From assembly GCF_013009075.1 (NCBI RefSeq), contig NZ_CP053108.1, forward strand, positions 2,712,517-2,776,516: a DNA stretch of 64,000 nucleotides. Reading direction: 5' to 3'. The stretch's first letter is position 1; every line of letters begins with the position of its first letter. The translations under genes were made by a program, and so were the position numbers. This DNA comes from Halomonas sp. TA22. GTDB lineage: Bacteria > Pseudomonadota > Gammaproteobacteria > Pseudomonadales > Halomonadaceae. Below are positions 19,030-27,232 of the stretch, piece after piece. Below the pieces are notes generated by a model. The model saw nothing but the letters and a program-made list of their open reading frames with translations. It was not told where the DNA came from and searched no databases.

Positions 19030-20086
19030 TGTCTTCCTGATGGGAATTGCTTGCAGAGGAGTCGATCTTGTTCGGAGCGGGATGCAGGGCTTCGAGCCGT
19101 GCATGGACGCGACGCCAGCGTGAAAGAGCCGGCAACGCGTCGAGACTGGGTCGGGCGCGCCCATAGCGCAGTTTGGCAGGACGCTTGGTGAGCCGTCCCA
19201 GGCAGGCATCGAGCGCCTCGATGGCGGCAGCGCGATCATTGCACACCAGCGCCATGTTGCACCCCGCCTCGAGCGCTGCCAGCGCACGATCCCCCGCGCT
19301 GCCCGCCACGCCGGCAGCGGCCATCGAGAGGTCATCGGAGAAGATCGCCCCTTTGAACCCGAGCTCTTCGCGCAGAAGGCCAATCCAGCTGCGCGAGAAG
19401 CCGGCGGGCTTGTCATCAAAGGCGGAATAGACCACATGCGCGGGCATGATGCCATCGAGCCGCGAGGCGAGCGCCGCGAAAGGAATCAGATCGTGTTGGC
19501 GCAGCTCATCAAGCGAGCGGGCATCGACGGGACACTCATGATGAGAGTCGGCGGCGACTCCGCCATGGCCGGGGAAATGCTTGCCGATCGCGACCATGCC
19601 CGCATCGTGAAGGCCGGCGATGAAGGCGCCCCCCATCCGGGCGACCGCCTGGGGGTCGGCGGAGAAGCTGCGATCGCCGATCACCGTCGAGGTCCCGCCG
19701 TCGACATCGAGCACCGGAGCGAAGGTGACATCGAGCCCACAGGCAGCCATCTCCATGCCCAGCAGCCAGCCGGCATCCTGGCAGTGATGGAGTACCGTCT
19801 CGGCGTCCTCCTCATAGCCCTGAGTGAGCGCTGCCATGGAGGGCAGGCGAGTCACCCCGTGGCGCAGCCGCTGCACGCGACCGCCCTCCTGGTCGATGGC
19901 CAGCAGCAGATCGGGACGTACACGCCGTATCGCGGCACACAGCGCCTGTACCTGCGCGGCATCCTCGGTATTGCGGGAAAACAGGATGACGCCTCCTACT
20001 TCGGGACGCCTGAGCAACTCAGCTTCTTCTCGGCGAAGCCTAGTCCCCTCAAGATCCAGCATCACCGGCCCGACAGGTTGAGTCAT
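19022..20086 (-). CDS. nagZ: Beta-N-acetylhexosaminidase (peptidoglycan recycling)
   Basis: 354 residues, glycoside hydrolase family 3, with no signal peptide, so cytoplasmic. KHFPGHGGVAADSH (from residue 169) carries the acid/base histidine-aspartate pair and FSDDLSM carries the catalytic aspartate; IDQEGGRVQRL is the sugar-binding segment. It removes N-acetylglucosamine from anhydro-muropeptides, which feeds peptidoglycan recycling and AmpC signalling. ATG 20086 is preferred because AAGGAAG sits 6 nt upstream; ATG 20092 is too close to that site. The tail (residues after about 335) is polar and low complexity. It is followed by the overlapping hpt. Confidence 0.95.
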   Translation of the reverse strand: MTQPVGPVMLDLEGTRLRREEAELLRRPEVGGVILFSRNTEDAAQVQALCAAIRRVRPDLLLAIDQEGGRVQRLRHGVTRLPSMAALTQGYEEDAETVLHHCQDAGWLLGMEMAACGLDVTFAPVLDVDGGTSTVIGDRSFSADPQAVARMGGAFIAGLHDAGMVAIGKHFPGHGGVAADSHHECPVDARSLDELRQHDLIPFAALASRLDGIMPAHVVYSAFDDKPAGFSRSWIGLLREELGFKGAIFSDDLSMAAAGVAGSAGDRALAALEAGCNMALVCNDRAAAIEALDACLGRLTKRPAKLRYGRARPSLDALPALSRWRRVHARLEALHPAPNKIDSSASNSHQEDNG

Positions 20087-20173
20087 GAGCATCTTCCTTA
20101 GCTGAGAAGGAGGCGATTCTAGACCAATGCCTCGATTGACAACAATGCGGATTGTGCACCGCACTCAGACCGC

Positions 20174-20695
20174 TCAGTCGTGAATCCACACTGGGGTACC
20201 AGGCACGGCCACATCGAACACGTCGAGCAGTGCTGCGTCCCGCAGGCGTATGCAGCCATGCGATGCGGCCATTCCCATGGGCTCCTCGGGGGGGGTGCCA
20301 TGCAGATAAATATAGCGTCGCTGGGAGTCGCAGCCGCCGCCGCGGTTGCGGCCTCGCTCGAGCCCGCACAGCCAGAGAATGCGCGTCAAGATCCAATCCC
20401 GCTCGGGATGGGCCTCGGCCAGCGCCGCATCGAAAACTTCGCCGGTGGGACGACGGCCACGAAATACCGCCCCAGGCGGTTGTCCCGCCCCGATGGCGGC
20501 ACGAACGTAGTGCCAGCCAAGCGGTGTCTGGTTGCTACCCTCCCGCTGGCCTGTGCCGGCACTGGCGCTGGAGATGACATGCTCGGCGCCGCGCGCCTGG
20601 CCTTGCCAGATCCATAGCCGCTGGGTGACAAGATCGATCTCGAGCCAGGGTTGCCGAACCGGAGGGAGCTCGCTGATACGCGGTGTCGTGATCAT
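20174..20695 (-). CDS. L,D-transpeptidase (YkuD domain), no signal peptide
   Basis: 173 residues. The YkuD catalytic motif is complete: HGTPPEEPMG followed by SHGCIRLRDAALLDVFD, with the nucleophilic cysteine in SHGCIR. The N-terminal strand LEIDLVTQRLWIWQ is also typical. Such enzymes cross-link peptidoglycan or attach proteins to it. No signal peptide or anchor is visible from ATG 20695, which is odd for a periplasmic activity; the frame extends to 20845, but that part overlaps psrA in another frame and does not look like a signal sequence. It starts 4 nt after the psrA stop, so it is probably translated with psrA. Confidence 0.85.
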   Translation of the reverse strand: MITTPRISELPPVRQPWLEIDLVTQRLWIWQGQARGAEHVISSASAGTGQREGSNQTPLGWHYVRAAIGAGQPPGAVFRGRRPTGEVFDAALAEAHPERDWILTRILWLCGLERGRNRGGGCDSQRRYIYLHGTPPEEPMGMAASHGCIRLRDAALLDVFDVAVPGTPVWIHD

Positions 20696-20699
20696 CTTG

Positions 20700-21368
20700 T
20701 CATACCGCCGTCGAGAGTTCCTGTGATGGGGTCTCGGGTAGCGGCGCCTGCATGGCCGCCACCACCACCGGCCGCAGGCGACGAACCAGTTCCCGGACCG
20801 TGACAGGCTCGTTGTAATCCTTCTCGGAGATGTCCCGCAGCGCATCGAGTCCCGACAGGGTAAAGATCACGGTACCCAGCATGAAGTGCAGACGCCAGAA
20901 GCGCTCGGCATCCGGCAGCTCCGGCGTGGCCTTGCGTACCAACTCCGTGAAGCGGGTGAAAACGCTGCCGTAGTGCTCCTGAATATAGCGCCTAAGATGC
21001 CCTTGTGCCTGGCTATAGGCCAACCCCAGCAGGCGCATGAAAACTTTGAGACTGTTGCGCTCGGCGGGAACCTCCAGCACCGAACGCGCCATGGTCTCGA
21101 GAAGCTCCTCGAGCGGTATGATGCCGTCCTGATGGCGGTTTTCGAGTTCATCGAGCGCCGCATGGAAGCGCTCGGTGAAGGGGTCCAGATAGCGGGCGAA
21201 CACGGCCTGTATCAAGGCTTTCTTCGAACCGAAGTGATAGTTCACCGCCGCCAGGTTGACCTTGGCCTTGCTGGTAATGTTGCGCAAGGAGGTTTCGGCA
21301 AAGCCACGTTCGGCAAACAGCACCTCAGCAGTGTCCAGAATACGCGTTACGGTATCGTTCTGAGCCAT
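20700..21368 (-). CDS. psrA: TetR-family fatty-acid regulator PsrA
   Basis: 222 residues. The N-terminal helix-turn-helix region (RGFAETSLRNITSKAKVNLAAVNYHFGSKKALIQAVF) and the middle segment KVFMRLLGLAYSQAQGHLR match Pseudomonas PsrA almost residue for residue. PsrA senses long-chain acyl-CoA or fatty acid and controls beta-oxidation genes, itself and, in Pseudomonas, rpoS. Its neighbour on the other side of the promoter is lexA, the same order as in pseudomonads. The shared promoter has two candidate PsrA sites. Downstream it is closely coupled to an L,D-transpeptidase gene. Confidence 0.9.
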   Translation of the reverse strand: MAQNDTVTRILDTAEVLFAERGFAETSLRNITSKAKVNLAAVNYHFGSKKALIQAVFARYLDPFTERFHAALDELENRHQDGIIPLEELLETMARSVLEVPAERNSLKVFMRLLGLAYSQAQGHLRRYIQEHYGSVFTRFTELVRKATPELPDAERFWRLHFMLGTVIFTLSGLDALRDISEKDYNEPVTVRELVRRLRPVVVAAMQAPLPETPSQELSTAV

Positions 21369-21390
21369 GGGCTTGCCTCTTAGCGATGAT

Positions 21391-21411
21391 AAACGATTGT
21401 TTTAAACGTTT
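21391..21411. promoter_or_regulatory. Candidate PsrA operator, psrA-proximal
   Basis: AAAC-GATT-GTTT (21391-21402) fits the PsrA pattern AAAC-N2 to 4-GTTT, and AAACGTTT follows directly at 21404-21411. It is 23 bp before the psrA start codon, consistent with the autorepression known in Pseudomonas. Match is by eye only. Confidence 0.55.
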
Positions 21412-21449
21412 TAGGATTCTACGCCCCCTTAAAAAAACTCACAATTATC

Positions 21450-21463
21450 GCGTTTTCAAACGC
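21450..21463. promoter_or_regulatory. Candidate second PsrA operator in the psrA-lexA promoter
   Basis: GCGTTTTCAAACGC has perfect 6-bp arms around a TC centre. The arm polarity (GTTT then AAAC) is reversed relative to the usual PsrA site, so it may instead serve another factor. It lies midway between psrA and lexA. Confidence 0.4.
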
Positions 21464-21496
21464 AATCACCGCAATGGGTGCTGACAACACGCTCAC

Positions 21497-21532
21497 TTAC
21501 TGGATACAATCCCATGCTGTATACTTAACCAA
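21497..21532 (+). promoter_or_regulatory. lexA promoter with degenerate tandem SOS boxes
   Basis: A -10 element TATACT (21520-21525) with a weak -35 TTACTG 17 bp upstream. Two LexA-box-like sequences overlap it: CTGG-N8-CCAT (21500-21515) and CTGT-N8-CCAA (21517-21532). Both have good left halves and right halves that match only CA of ACAG. Tandem boxes before lexA are known in E. coli. Confidence 0.45.
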
Positions 21533-21553
21533 ACTCGATATCGCGGAGGCTCC

Positions 21554-22213
21554 ATGACTCGCCCCCTCACGCCGCGCCAGCAAAATGTCTATGACTTCAT
21601 CGTCAAGACCATGAGCGAACTTGGCTATCCTCCGACCCGGGCCGAGATCGCCAGAGCACTGGGGTTTCGTTCGCCCAATGCCGCCGAGGAGCACCTGCGC
21701 GCACTCGACAAGAAAGGCGTGATTCGCATGGTGGCCGGCACCTCGCGCGGCATCCGCCTGCCCGCCCAGGAGCCAGCGCCCAGCCCCGCTATCGAGGCCG
21801 AACCGGCCACAAGCGCCGGGTTGCCCATCATCGGCGAAGTCGCCGCCGGCAGCCCGATCCTGGCCGCGGCACATATCGATCGCCACTGCCCACTGCCGCC
21901 TGAATTCTTCACCCCACGCGCCGACTACCTGCTGCGTGTGCGGGGTCTATCGATGCAAGATATCGGCATTCTCGAGGGAGACCTACTGGCAGTACATCGC
22001 ACCAACCGTGTTCGCGACGGTCAGATCGTCGTTGCCCGTCTCGATGAAGAGGTCACTGTAAAACGCTTCAAGCGCCAGGGGCACACGGTGTGGCTGACCG
22101 CCGAGAATAGTGACTTCATGCCGATCGAGATCGACCTACGCCACCAGGCATTGGAGATCGAAGGTATTGGCGTCGGCGTGATTCGTGGCGGCAATGGCCA
22201 GGCCCTCAACTGA
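21554..22213 (+). CDS. lexA: SOS repressor LexA
   Basis: 219 residues, about 17 longer than E. coli LexA because of a Pro/Ala/Glu-rich hinge (about residues 74-91). The winged helix is at the N-terminus ([19 protein letters not shown]). The self-cleavage site is Ala98-Gly99 in GEVAAGSPI; the catalytic serine is Ser133 (GLSMQDIG) and the lysine is Lys170 (EVTVKRFK). GGAGG precedes ATG 21554. It represses DNA-damage genes and cleaves itself when RecA is activated. dinB follows 15 nt downstream, forming an SOS operon. Confidence 0.97.
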   Translation: MTRPLTPRQQNVYDFIVKTMSELGYPPTRAEIARALGFRSPNAAEEHLRALDKKGVIRMVAGTSRGIRLPAQEPAPSPAIEAEPATSAGLPIIGEVAAGSPILAAAHIDRHCPLPPEFFTPRADYLLRVRGLSMQDIGILEGDLLAVHRTNRVRDGQIVVARLDEEVTVKRFKRQGHTVWLTAENSDFMPIEIDLRHQALEIEGIGVGVIRGGNGQALN

Positions 22214-22228
22214 TCCCACTTCCTCTAC

Positions 22229-23308
22229 ATGAAGAAGATCCTGCACGCCGACTGCGACTGTTTTTACGCCGCCGTCGAGATGCGTGACAATCCGGCACTG
22301 CGTCACGTGCCACTGGCAGTGGGTGGTGCCGCGGAGCGACGCGGCGTCATCGCTACCTGCAACTATCCTGCCCGGGCCTACGGAATCCATTCAGCGATGC
22401 CCACCGCCAAAGCGCTGCGCCTGTGCCCTGAACTGGTACTGCTGCCTGGCGATTTTGAACGCTACCGCGGCGTATCTCGCGACATACAAGCGATCTTTCA
22501 AGAGCTGACTCCCCTCATCGAACCGCTGTCGCTGGATGAAGCCTATCTCGACGTCACCGAAGTCGAGCGCTTCCAGGGTAGTGCCACCTGGATGGCCCAG
22601 TGGCTCAAGCAGGAGACACTGAAACGCACCGGCATCACCGTGTCGGTGGGAGTCGCCCCCACCAAATTCCTAGCCAAGATCGCCAGTGACTGGAACAAGC
22701 CGGATGGCCTATGCGTGATTACCCCTGATGAGGTCGACATCTTCGTCAGTGCCCTGCCGGTCAAGCGGCTGCATGGTGTGGGACCGGCCACCGCCGCCAA
22801 GCTCGATGCCATGGGAATCGTGACTTGCGAGGATTTGCGAGGCTGGCCGATAGACACGCTGCTCGAGCGTTTCGGCAAGTTCGGACGGCGCCTTTATGAA
22901 CTCTCCCGTGGCATTGATGAGCGCGACGTGCGCACCGAGCGCGAGCGCAAGTCAATCAGCGTGGAGAACACCTTCGATCGCGATCTTCCCGACCTCGACG
23001 CTTGCCGCTCCGCCCTACCCCCCTTGCTTTCGCGCCTGGAAGAACGCCTCGCCCGCCACGGCCATCCCCCCATCGACAAGCTGTTCATCAAGCTGCGCTT
23101 CGACGACTTCAGCCTCACAACCATGGAGACTGGCGCCAGCCGTACCAGCGCGGAGTGCCTGGCGGTCCTGCTCGAGCAGGCCTGGAAGCGCGGCCGGCGC
23201 CCGGTACGTCTGCTCGGGGTGGGCGTGCGCCTGATTTCCGGCGAAGCCCAGCGCCAGTTGACGCTATTCGACGCAGGCGGTAGTCCGCCTGCGCCTCATT
23301 CAGGCTAA
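22229..23308 (+). CDS. dinB: DNA polymerase IV
   Basis: 359 residues, full length for DinB, a Y-family translesion polymerase. Catalytic acidic residues are in the first motif HADCDCFYAAVE and in SLDEAYLDVT; GVGPATAAKLDAMGI is the helix-hairpin-helix of the thumb. The C-terminal QLTLFDAG is a consensus binding motif for the beta sliding clamp. The gene follows lexA by 15 nt, so LexA probably controls both. No strong ribosome site is visible at ATG 22229, which may reflect coupling to lexA. Confidence 0.96.
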   Translation: MKKILHADCDCFYAAVEMRDNPALRHVPLAVGGAAERRGVIATCNYPARAYGIHSAMPTAKALRLCPELVLLPGDFERYRGVSRDIQAIFQELTPLIEPLSLDEAYLDVTEVERFQGSATWMAQWLKQETLKRTGITVSVGVAPTKFLAKIASDWNKPDGLCVITPDEVDIFVSALPVKRLHGVGPATAAKLDAMGIVTCEDLRGWPIDTLLERFGKFGRRLYELSRGIDERDVRTERERKSISVENTFDRDLPDLDACRSALPPLLSRLEERLARHGHPPIDKLFIKLRFDDFSLTTMETGASRTSAECLAVLLEQAWKRGRRPVRLLGVGVRLISGEAQRQLTLFDAGGSPPAPHSG

Positions 23309-23322
23309 ACGGGGCGAGCGCA

Positions 23323-23994
23323 TCATTTGGTATCGATATAGCGGTGGGAATTGAAGGTGGCCACCCATTCAGGATGGTAGACCACCAGGATGCTCAGCAG
23401 CATGCCGGTAATGAACGCCTCGGAGGGCATCAACAGCGGCAGGAAAAGGGCGTACTCCTGAACCAGAAACCAGGCCTGGGAGTCGTTTGCCCCCAGCCCA
23501 ACGAGCACTACGCCTGTCAGACCACTCGCGAGGGTGGCAAGGGCAGGACCGAAGAAACCACAGACGAACACGTACACCGGCAAGCTGTCGGGGAGAAAGC
23601 GGTCGACGAGGCGCCAGATCACCACCACCACCAACGCTGGCACCACACCGCTCATCAGAATATTGATACCAAGAAGCGGCCAGGCGACCTTGCCGATCGC
23701 CACCATGGCCAGGTTGACGATCAGGTTGATCGCAAGCGCTAGCGGCACCTTGAAGATCAGGGTCAGCAAGGCAGTGAAGACCAGGTGCAGCGTCAGCCAA
23801 TCCACCGCCTGGGCCCGCAATTGCCACATCAGCACGACCGCCAGACAGGCCGCCATCCAGCGATGCTGAAGCCCGCTGCTGCCGAGCAGCTCGCGCCAGG
23901 GGCGCTGTGCTCCGGCAAGCGTCAGCATGAGCAGGCTTATCGCGCCGGTCAGCCATAGTATCCAAGGGTGAAAGACAAGTTGTGCAAACGTCAT
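23323..23994 (-). CDS. CbiM-like energy-coupling-factor permease
   Basis: 223 residues with six or seven hydrophobic segments. The C-terminal part (MPSEAFITGMLLSILVVYHPEW) resembles the CbiM/NikM substrate-specificity family for cobalt or nickel uptake, and the spacing of helices agrees. No ATPase (CbiO) or T-component (CbiQ) gene is adjacent, and the N-terminal metal-binding MHI-type start of true CbiM is absent (the protein begins MTFAQLVFHPW). The substrate is therefore unknown. It converges on dinB with a 14-bp gap and follows purU by 18 bp on the same strand. Confidence 0.65.
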   Translation of the reverse strand: MTFAQLVFHPWILWLTGAISLLMLTLAGAQRPWRELLGSSGLQHRWMAACLAVVLMWQLRAQAVDWLTLHLVFTALLTLIFKVPLALAINLIVNLAMVAIGKVAWPLLGINILMSGVVPALVVVVIWRLVDRFLPDSLPVYVFVCGFFGPALATLASGLTGVVLVGLGANDSQAWFLVQEYALFLPLLMPSEAFITGMLLSILVVYHPEWVATFNSHRYIDTK

Positions 23995-24012
23995 CGGCTT
24001 CCTTTGCTCTTG

Positions 24013-24867
24013 TCAGGCGAAGACCACCGTCTTGTTACCATGGATGAGCACGCGATCCTGCAAGTGCCAGCGTAGACCGCGCGCTAGTACCGACTTCTCC
24101 ACGTCTCTGCCGACACGCACCAGATCCCCGGCCGTATGGCAGTGGCTCACCCGATGGATATCCTGCTCGATGATCGGGCCGGCATCCAGCTCCTCGGTGA
24201 CATAGTGGCACGTCGCCCCGATCAGTTTCACGCCACGTTCGTAAGCCTGGTGGTAGGGCTTGGCCCCCGCGAACGAGGGCAGGAAGCTGTGATGGATGTT
24301 GATCACACGTCCCGCATAACGCTGGCATAGCCCCGGCGGCAGGATCTGCATGTAGCGCGCCAGGACCACGGTATCGGCGTTGGCCGCTTCGACCAGCCGT
24401 TCCACCTCGGCAAAGGCACCCGCCTTGTTGTCACGCTCGACGGGCACGTGGTGATAGGCAATCCCGTGCCACTCCACCAGCGCACGCAGGTCCTCATGAT
24501 TGGAGATCACGCAGGGAATGTCACAATCGAGCTCGCCCGCCGTCCAGCGATAGAGCAGATCCACCAGGCAGTGCGACTCGCGCGACACCATCAGCACCAC
24601 GCGCTGGCGCCGCGCTGTGTCGGTCAGGGCCCACTGCATCTCGAATTCACTGGCGATATCGGCAAACGCAGTGCGCAACTCATCGATCCCGAGGGCCACG
24701 GAGTCCGCCAGAATTTCATAACGCATGAAGAAGCGCCCCGTGGCCAGGTCGGAGTGCTGACTGGCTTCGGTGATCGAACCGCCCTGCCGGGCGATGAAGC
24801 TCGAGACCCGCGCCACGATCCCGACACGATCGGGGCAAGAGACCACCAGGCGATAATAGTCTGACAT
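24013..24867 (-). CDS. purU: Formyltetrahydrofolate deformylase
   Basis: 284 residues. An N-terminal ACT domain (about 1-80, CPDRVGIVARVSSFI) is followed by a formyltransferase-like catalytic domain with INIHHSFLPSFAGAKPYHQ and TEELDAGPIIEQD, which hold the catalytic Asn, His and Asp. It hydrolyses 10-formyl-tetrahydrofolate to formate and THF, balancing one-carbon units and supplying formate for PurT. ATG 24867 (MSDYYRL) matches the family start; an in-frame ATG at 24879 has no ribosome site. purM and purN lie 30 kb away. Confidence 0.93.
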   Translation of the reverse strand: MSDYYRLVVSCPDRVGIVARVSSFIARQGGSITEASQHSDLATGRFFMRYEILADSVALGIDELRTAFADIASEFEMQWALTDTARRQRVVLMVSRESHCLVDLLYRWTAGELDCDIPCVISNHEDLRALVEWHGIAYHHVPVERDNKAGAFAEVERLVEAANADTVVLARYMQILPPGLCQRYAGRVINIHHSFLPSFAGAKPYHQAYERGVKLIGATCHYVTEELDAGPIIEQDIHRVSHCHTAGDLVRVGRDVEKSVLARGLRWHLQDRVLIHGNKTVVFA

Positions 24868-25019
24868 CAAGATAACCATCCATTAACAAAACAGCAGCGA
24901 AGTGGTCAGGCCACCAAGATCAATATTGTAACGAATTCAATATCATCGGAACACGCGCGTTGTGACGATAGGCGCCCTTCCCGTATGATGAAGTTTCTCT
25001 CTCAAGGCCCGTGTCGATC

Positions 25020-26699
25020 ATGTTGCAACACCGCGTAGAGATTCGCCGACGCCCGCGCCCTCCCCTGCACTTTCTGCCGCTGGGGGGGTGTGGTGAGATC
25101 GGCATGAACCTCACGCTATACGGTTATCACGAACAGTGGATCGCCGTGGACTGCGGCATGATGATTCGCCAGGACCTGCCGGACAGCCCCCTTCAGGTGC
25201 CCAATCTCGCCAGCCTAGCATCCCTTGGCATAACGCCCCGAGCCTTGATCATCACCCATGGTCACGAGGATCACATCGGCGCAGCGGCCTGGCTCTGGCC
25301 ACAGTGGGGCTGCCCCATACACGCCACGCCTCTGGCCGCCGGACTGCTGCGCGCCAAATTCCACGAGCGGGGCCTGTCGAGCGATGCGATCCATGTCATC
25401 GAGCCTGGCGAAGCGCTGGAGTATGGCCCCTTTACCCTACGCTACCTGCCGTTGCCTCACTCGATTCCGGAAAGCTGTGCGCTGCTCATCGTCACTCCAC
25501 ATCACAAGGTTCTCCACACGGGAGATTGGAAGCTCGACCCGCAGCCACTGATCGGCGCACCGGCAAATGAAGAGGCGTTCCGCGCCCTGGCTCCCGTCGA
25601 TCTGCTGATCGGCGACTCCACCAACGCACCAACTCCCGGCCATTCGCGCAGTGAAGGCGATGTCGCAAGCGCCCTTGAGCGCACCCTGGAGAGCTGTCCA
25701 GGTCGCGTGATCGTCTCCTGCTTTGCCAGCAACCTGGCTAGGGTATTGGCGATCAGTCGAGCCGCGCAGCGTACCCACCGTCGTGTCAGCCTGATGGGAC
25801 GTTCCATGGAGCGCATGGTGGCCATTGCACGTGGTCTGGGTTATCTCGAGGATATGCCACCCCTGGTGCCGTTGCGTGATCTGGGCTATCTCCCCCCCGA
25901 GGAGGTGCTGGTGATCGCCACCGGCAGCCAGGGCGAACCGCGTGCAGCACTTTCGCGACTGGCGGAGAACCGTCATCCCCATTTCGAATTGATGGCCGGG
26001 GATACGGTGATCTTTTCCGCCAAGGCCATTCCGGGCAACGAACGCTTGATCGGGCGGTTGCAAATTGCGCTTGAACGTCTTGGTGTCACGGTCTTCGAAG
26101 AGCGGGGGCATCCGGAGCTGCACGCGTCCGGCCACCCCGCTCGCGATGAGCTCACGACCTTCTACGAGTGGGTAAAGCCGCGTATGCTGCTACCGGTACA
26201 TGGCGAGCAACGACATCAGCAAGCCCATCAGGAGCTAGCCGAGGCGCTGGGCATCGCGGCACCGTTGTGTCCCGCCAATGGCGACCTCATTCGATTCGAT
26301 GGCGAGAATCTCGAGCTTGAGGGGCGCTACCCTCAGCCTCCGTGCATCGTCTCACAGAATGATGTCGCACCGCTTCCTGGGCTCAATGACAAGGCCCCAC
26401 GGCATGGACGACATGGCACCCTTTTTCTGGCGCTATCGGTTGCCGCTTCACGAGATGGCTGGTCGCGTGTTGGGCGGCCAGTCATGGACTCCAGTGCCTC
26501 AACGGCGCTCGACGAGGTGGCGTTCATCGATTGGCTCGATGCGCTCATTGAGGAAAACGAAGCAGAAAACCTCGCCGATCTTCGCAAGCTGTTGCAGCCC
26601 CGTATTCTGGACTATCTCGAGGAGCGTCTGCGCCACCTGCCGGAAGTACATTTACAACTCTTCGCGGCCGAGCATAACGAGATTTCGCTGCGCGGCTGA
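25020..26699 (+). CDS. RNase J-family nuclease (metallo-beta-lactamase/beta-CASP)
   Basis: 559 residues. The zinc motif HGHEDHIGA (near residue 81), the later LLIGDSTNA and GDWKLDPQP segments, the beta-CASP part with RVIVSCFASNLARV, and the C-terminal LPVHGEQRHQQAHQ all follow RNase J. RNase J degrades and matures RNA with endo- and 5'-exonuclease activity. It is typical of Firmicutes and alphaproteobacteria and less usual in gammaproteobacteria that have RNase E, which the rraA gene implies. ATG 25020 is favoured (AAGG upstream); GTG 25011 is possible. The C-terminal RNase J dimer domain looks reduced and diverged. A bidirectional hairpin follows. Confidence 0.85.
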   Translation: MLQHRVEIRRRPRPPLHFLPLGGCGEIGMNLTLYGYHEQWIAVDCGMMIRQDLPDSPLQVPNLASLASLGITPRALIITHGHEDHIGAAAWLWPQWGCPIHATPLAAGLLRAKFHERGLSSDAIHVIEPGEALEYGPFTLRYLPLPHSIPESCALLIVTPHHKVLHTGDWKLDPQPLIGAPANEEAFRALAPVDLLIGDSTNAPTPGHSRSEGDVASALERTLESCPGRVIVSCFASNLARVLAISRAAQRTHRRVSLMGRSMERMVAIARGLGYLEDMPPLVPLRDLGYLPPEEVLVIATGSQGEPRAALSRLAENRHPHFELMAGDTVIFSAKAIPGNERLIGRLQIALERLGVTVFEERGHPELHASGHPARDELTTFYEWVKPRMLLPVHGEQRHQQAHQELAEALGIAAPLCPANGDLIRFDGENLELEGRYPQPPCIVSQNDVAPLPGLNDKAPRHGRHGTLFLALSVAASRDGWSRVGRPVMDSSASTALDEVAFIDWLDALIEENEAENLADLRKLLQPRILDYLEERLRHLPEVHLQLFAAEHNEISLRG

Positions 26700-26710
26700 T
26701 CCAGAAAAGC

Positions 26711-26736
26711 AAAAAGCGAACCGAAGTCCGCTTTTA
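26711..26736 (-). terminator. UUCG-loop terminator of the H-NS-like gene, possibly bidirectional
   Basis: On the minus strand, a 10-bp stem (26735-26726 with 26721-26712, one G-T pair) closes a TTCG tetraloop and ends in a run of five T. It lies 36 bp beyond the H-NS-like stop. On the plus strand the same stem has one mismatch and ends in TTTT, so it may also end the RNase J transcript. Confidence 0.85.
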
Positions 26737-26771
26737 TGAATGTGTTCCCAGCGCCCTGAATCATGACCCCG

Positions 26772-27062
26772 TCAGGAGGACTTGGCACTCTTGGGTGGAC
26801 GGCCGCGACGGCGCTTGGGCTGTTCGCCGACAAGATCGTCCAGAGAGAGGCCGGCATCGTTGATCGCTTCACGAATCTCCGCCAGCTTGCGCTCCTTCAT
26901 GATCTCCTCTTCATGACGCTGAGAATCCTCTTGCTGCTTCTGCTCGATGACCTCGCCAATCACCTCCGCAAGCTTGTGCAACTGCTCCATGCTCAGTTGG
27001 CGCGCCGCAGCGCGGGCGACGTTCTTATTACGGGCGATGCGCTCCAGAGTTTCGGAAGACAT
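26772..27062 (-). CDS. Small H-NS-like nucleoid protein with C-terminal AT-hook
   Basis: 96 residues. Residues 1-75 align by eye with the dimerisation half of E. coli H-NS: short N-terminal helices, then a long charged helix (AEVIGEVIEQKQQEDSQRHE) and GLSLDDLVGE in place of GIDPNELLNS. The usual C-terminal DNA-binding domain (TWxGxGRxP) is missing; instead the chain ends in QPKRRRGRPPKSAK, a classic AT-hook. It could bind AT-rich minor grooves and oligomerise, or antagonise a full H-NS. GGAGGAGG precedes ATG 27062. It is transcribed alone from a clear promoter. Function is inferred from these two parts only. Confidence 0.7.
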   Translation of the reverse strand: MSSETLERIARNKNVARAAARQLSMEQLHKLAEVIGEVIEQKQQEDSQRHEEEIMKERKLAEIREAINDAGLSLDDLVGEQPKRRRGRPPKSAKSS

Positions 27063-27116
27063 TAGCCTCCTCCATATTGAGAATCATGAAACGGGGACAA
27101 GCAATCCTTGATAAAA

Positions 27117-27144
27117 AGTATATGCCTATCCCCCCTCTTGGCAA
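27117..27144 (-). promoter_or_regulatory. Promoter of the H-NS-like gene
   Basis: On the minus strand TTGCCA (27144-27139), a 16-bp spacer and TATACT (27122-27117) form a good sigma-70-type promoter 55 bp before the start codon, in an AT-rich stretch. Confidence 0.6.
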
Positions 27145-27232
27145 GGAAAAGAGACAATAGCAATTTGGCAATGAGGTTCAAATAATCGGGTAAAAAAGCG
27201 CGGGCAACATGACAGATGAGCCGGCCTCAGGC

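Noticed and set aside
18451..19455. A 334-residue hpt product fused to upstream sequence
   Set aside because: The upstream part lies inside nagZ in another frame; the Hpt family start is at 19029.
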